From NCBI GenBank assembly GCA_032207245.1, contig CM063510.1, forward strand, positions 49,278,095-49,342,094: a stretch of DNA of 64,000 nucleotides. Direction: 5' to 3'. The notes under the pieces are model-generated. The model was given only the letters and a program-made list of their open reading frames with translations. It did not search any database and was not told the DNA's origin. The stretch's first letter is position 1. Every line of letters starts with the position of its first letter. Made by a program: the position numbers and the translations under genes. This document shows positions 63,205-64,000 of this stretch, in pieces. This stretch comes from Pardosa pseudoannulata (taxonomy: Eukaryota; Arthropoda; Arachnida; Araneae; Lycosidae).

Positions 63205-64000
63205 ACTCAAAGATAATAATTTCTGCTTTAATTTCGAGTATGCTTAAATTCTAGTTCAATAAATATTCATTAATTTTCTATTTTACATTTAAACTGAACT
63301 ACACACTTTTAAAAGAATGTAAGAAACTGCATTTTTAATGCTTAAGATGTCACTTGATGTGATATTTAAGTATGCCACAAAGATATTTTAAATAATAACA
63401 AATCCCGTTAGTTCAAATATTATTAAATTTTAAATTTATTGAGCCACAAAGCAAGCAGTTGGGTACAAAACAATTAAAACTTAAAATAATGACGATCTTA
63501 CTTCTCTGAAAGCTGAAGGCTGAGTCTTTAGCCGCTAGAGGGCTATCCTATTTGTTATCCACCATCTTTGGTATCCACTATTTCATAGGACATACAAGTG
63601 TGACTAGATGGTAGTTCACATCGTCTGACGGACATTCAAGTGGGAGCTACTGGTGAGCGGTACACAAAATGTATTGAAAAATTAATAATTTCTACTTTAT
63701 TTTCAATCTTACGATTGCTGGCTTCCCATCAAGAAGTTCAATAGATACACATTAATTCTAGACAAATGTGATGAATTTCAGATTTAGTGGTTTAGGATGT
63801 TGCTTGATGAGATATATAAGTATGAGACACCTTTGGTATACGCTACTTCAGGACACATGTATTTGTGTACTGAGGTAGCCGTACCGTCTATGGATATATT
63901 TGTGATAAACACTGGTGGCACTACAAACCACCTGATGAGAATTCCAAGAGTGAGTCACAGGTGGTATACATACAATCTAACTCACCTGGTAGCACGTGAT
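63205..64000 (+). repeat. Degenerate tandem repeat at window edge
   Basis: Diverged direct units: AATAATTTCTGCTTTAATTTC (about 63208) against AATAATTTCTACTTTATTTTC (about 63682); AAGATGTCACTTGATGTGATATTTAAGTATG (63342) against AGGATGTTGCTTGATGAGATATATAAGTATG (63794); CTTTGGTATCCACTATTTCA (63566) against CTTTGGTATACGCTACTTCA (63831). Spacings of about 455-475 and 265 bp differ, so units have gained or lost segments. It continues beyond the window. Confidence 0.55.

Overview
This window reads as non-coding DNA from a large, AT-rich animal genome, most likely an arthropod and probably a spider. The arachnid call is an inference. It rests on a decayed reading frame resembling the DUF4817/paired-HTH transposase N-termini that are abundant in spider genomes, on several tRNA-derived SINE families, on mariner, pogo, piggyBac, Harbinger and Helitron relatives, and on many long (AT)n tracts. 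I found no host protein-coding gene, rRNA, functional tRNA or CRISPR array. The longest open frames are either (AT)n microsatellite translations or decayed transposase pieces. The window could be intergenic or lie inside a very large intron.

Layout. 0-12 kb: a Tc1/mariner-type MITE whose arms disagree in orientation over one 36-bp segment; GC-richer unassigned blocks at 2.9-5.3 kb; a DUF4817 pseudogene at 6.5-6.9 kb; a local duplication with a SINE in one copy (7.3-8.2 kb); an (AT)n tract in a possible pogo remnant; a perfect 16-bp-stem hairpin; and a dead mariner-like element (10.5-11.1 kb). 14-18.5 kb: a nested transposon cluster. A SINE is split by a TTAA-flanked piggyBac-type MITE and by a second repeat. 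It is followed by a Helitron carrying a Harbinger-type MITE, then by a short pogo-like element. 20-32 kb: (AT)n arrays, a mariner remnant, a second TTAA-flanked MITE, LTR fragments and two further SINE families. 34-46 kb: an internally deleted mariner, SINE copies, the longer pogo-like copy, a 30-bp perfect palindrome and an 836-bp near-palindromic element. 45-49 kb: LTR-like sequences in or beside (AT)n, between two direct copies of an unknown repeat. 51-64 kb: SINEs, a 916-bp solo LTR set inside an (AT)n tract, the second Helitron copy and a degenerate tandem repeat at the right edge.

The features do not form a pathway. They record successive insertions, and second copies in the same window supply the empty sites for three of them: the TTAA MITE in the SINE, the Harbinger MITE in the Helitron, and the SINE in the duplicated segment. 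The recurring unusual theme is LTR-type termini (TGTAA...TACA) lying directly against (AT)n microsatellites, which suggests a retroelement group that targets TA repeats. All identifications come from reading the sequence by eye; no database search was run.
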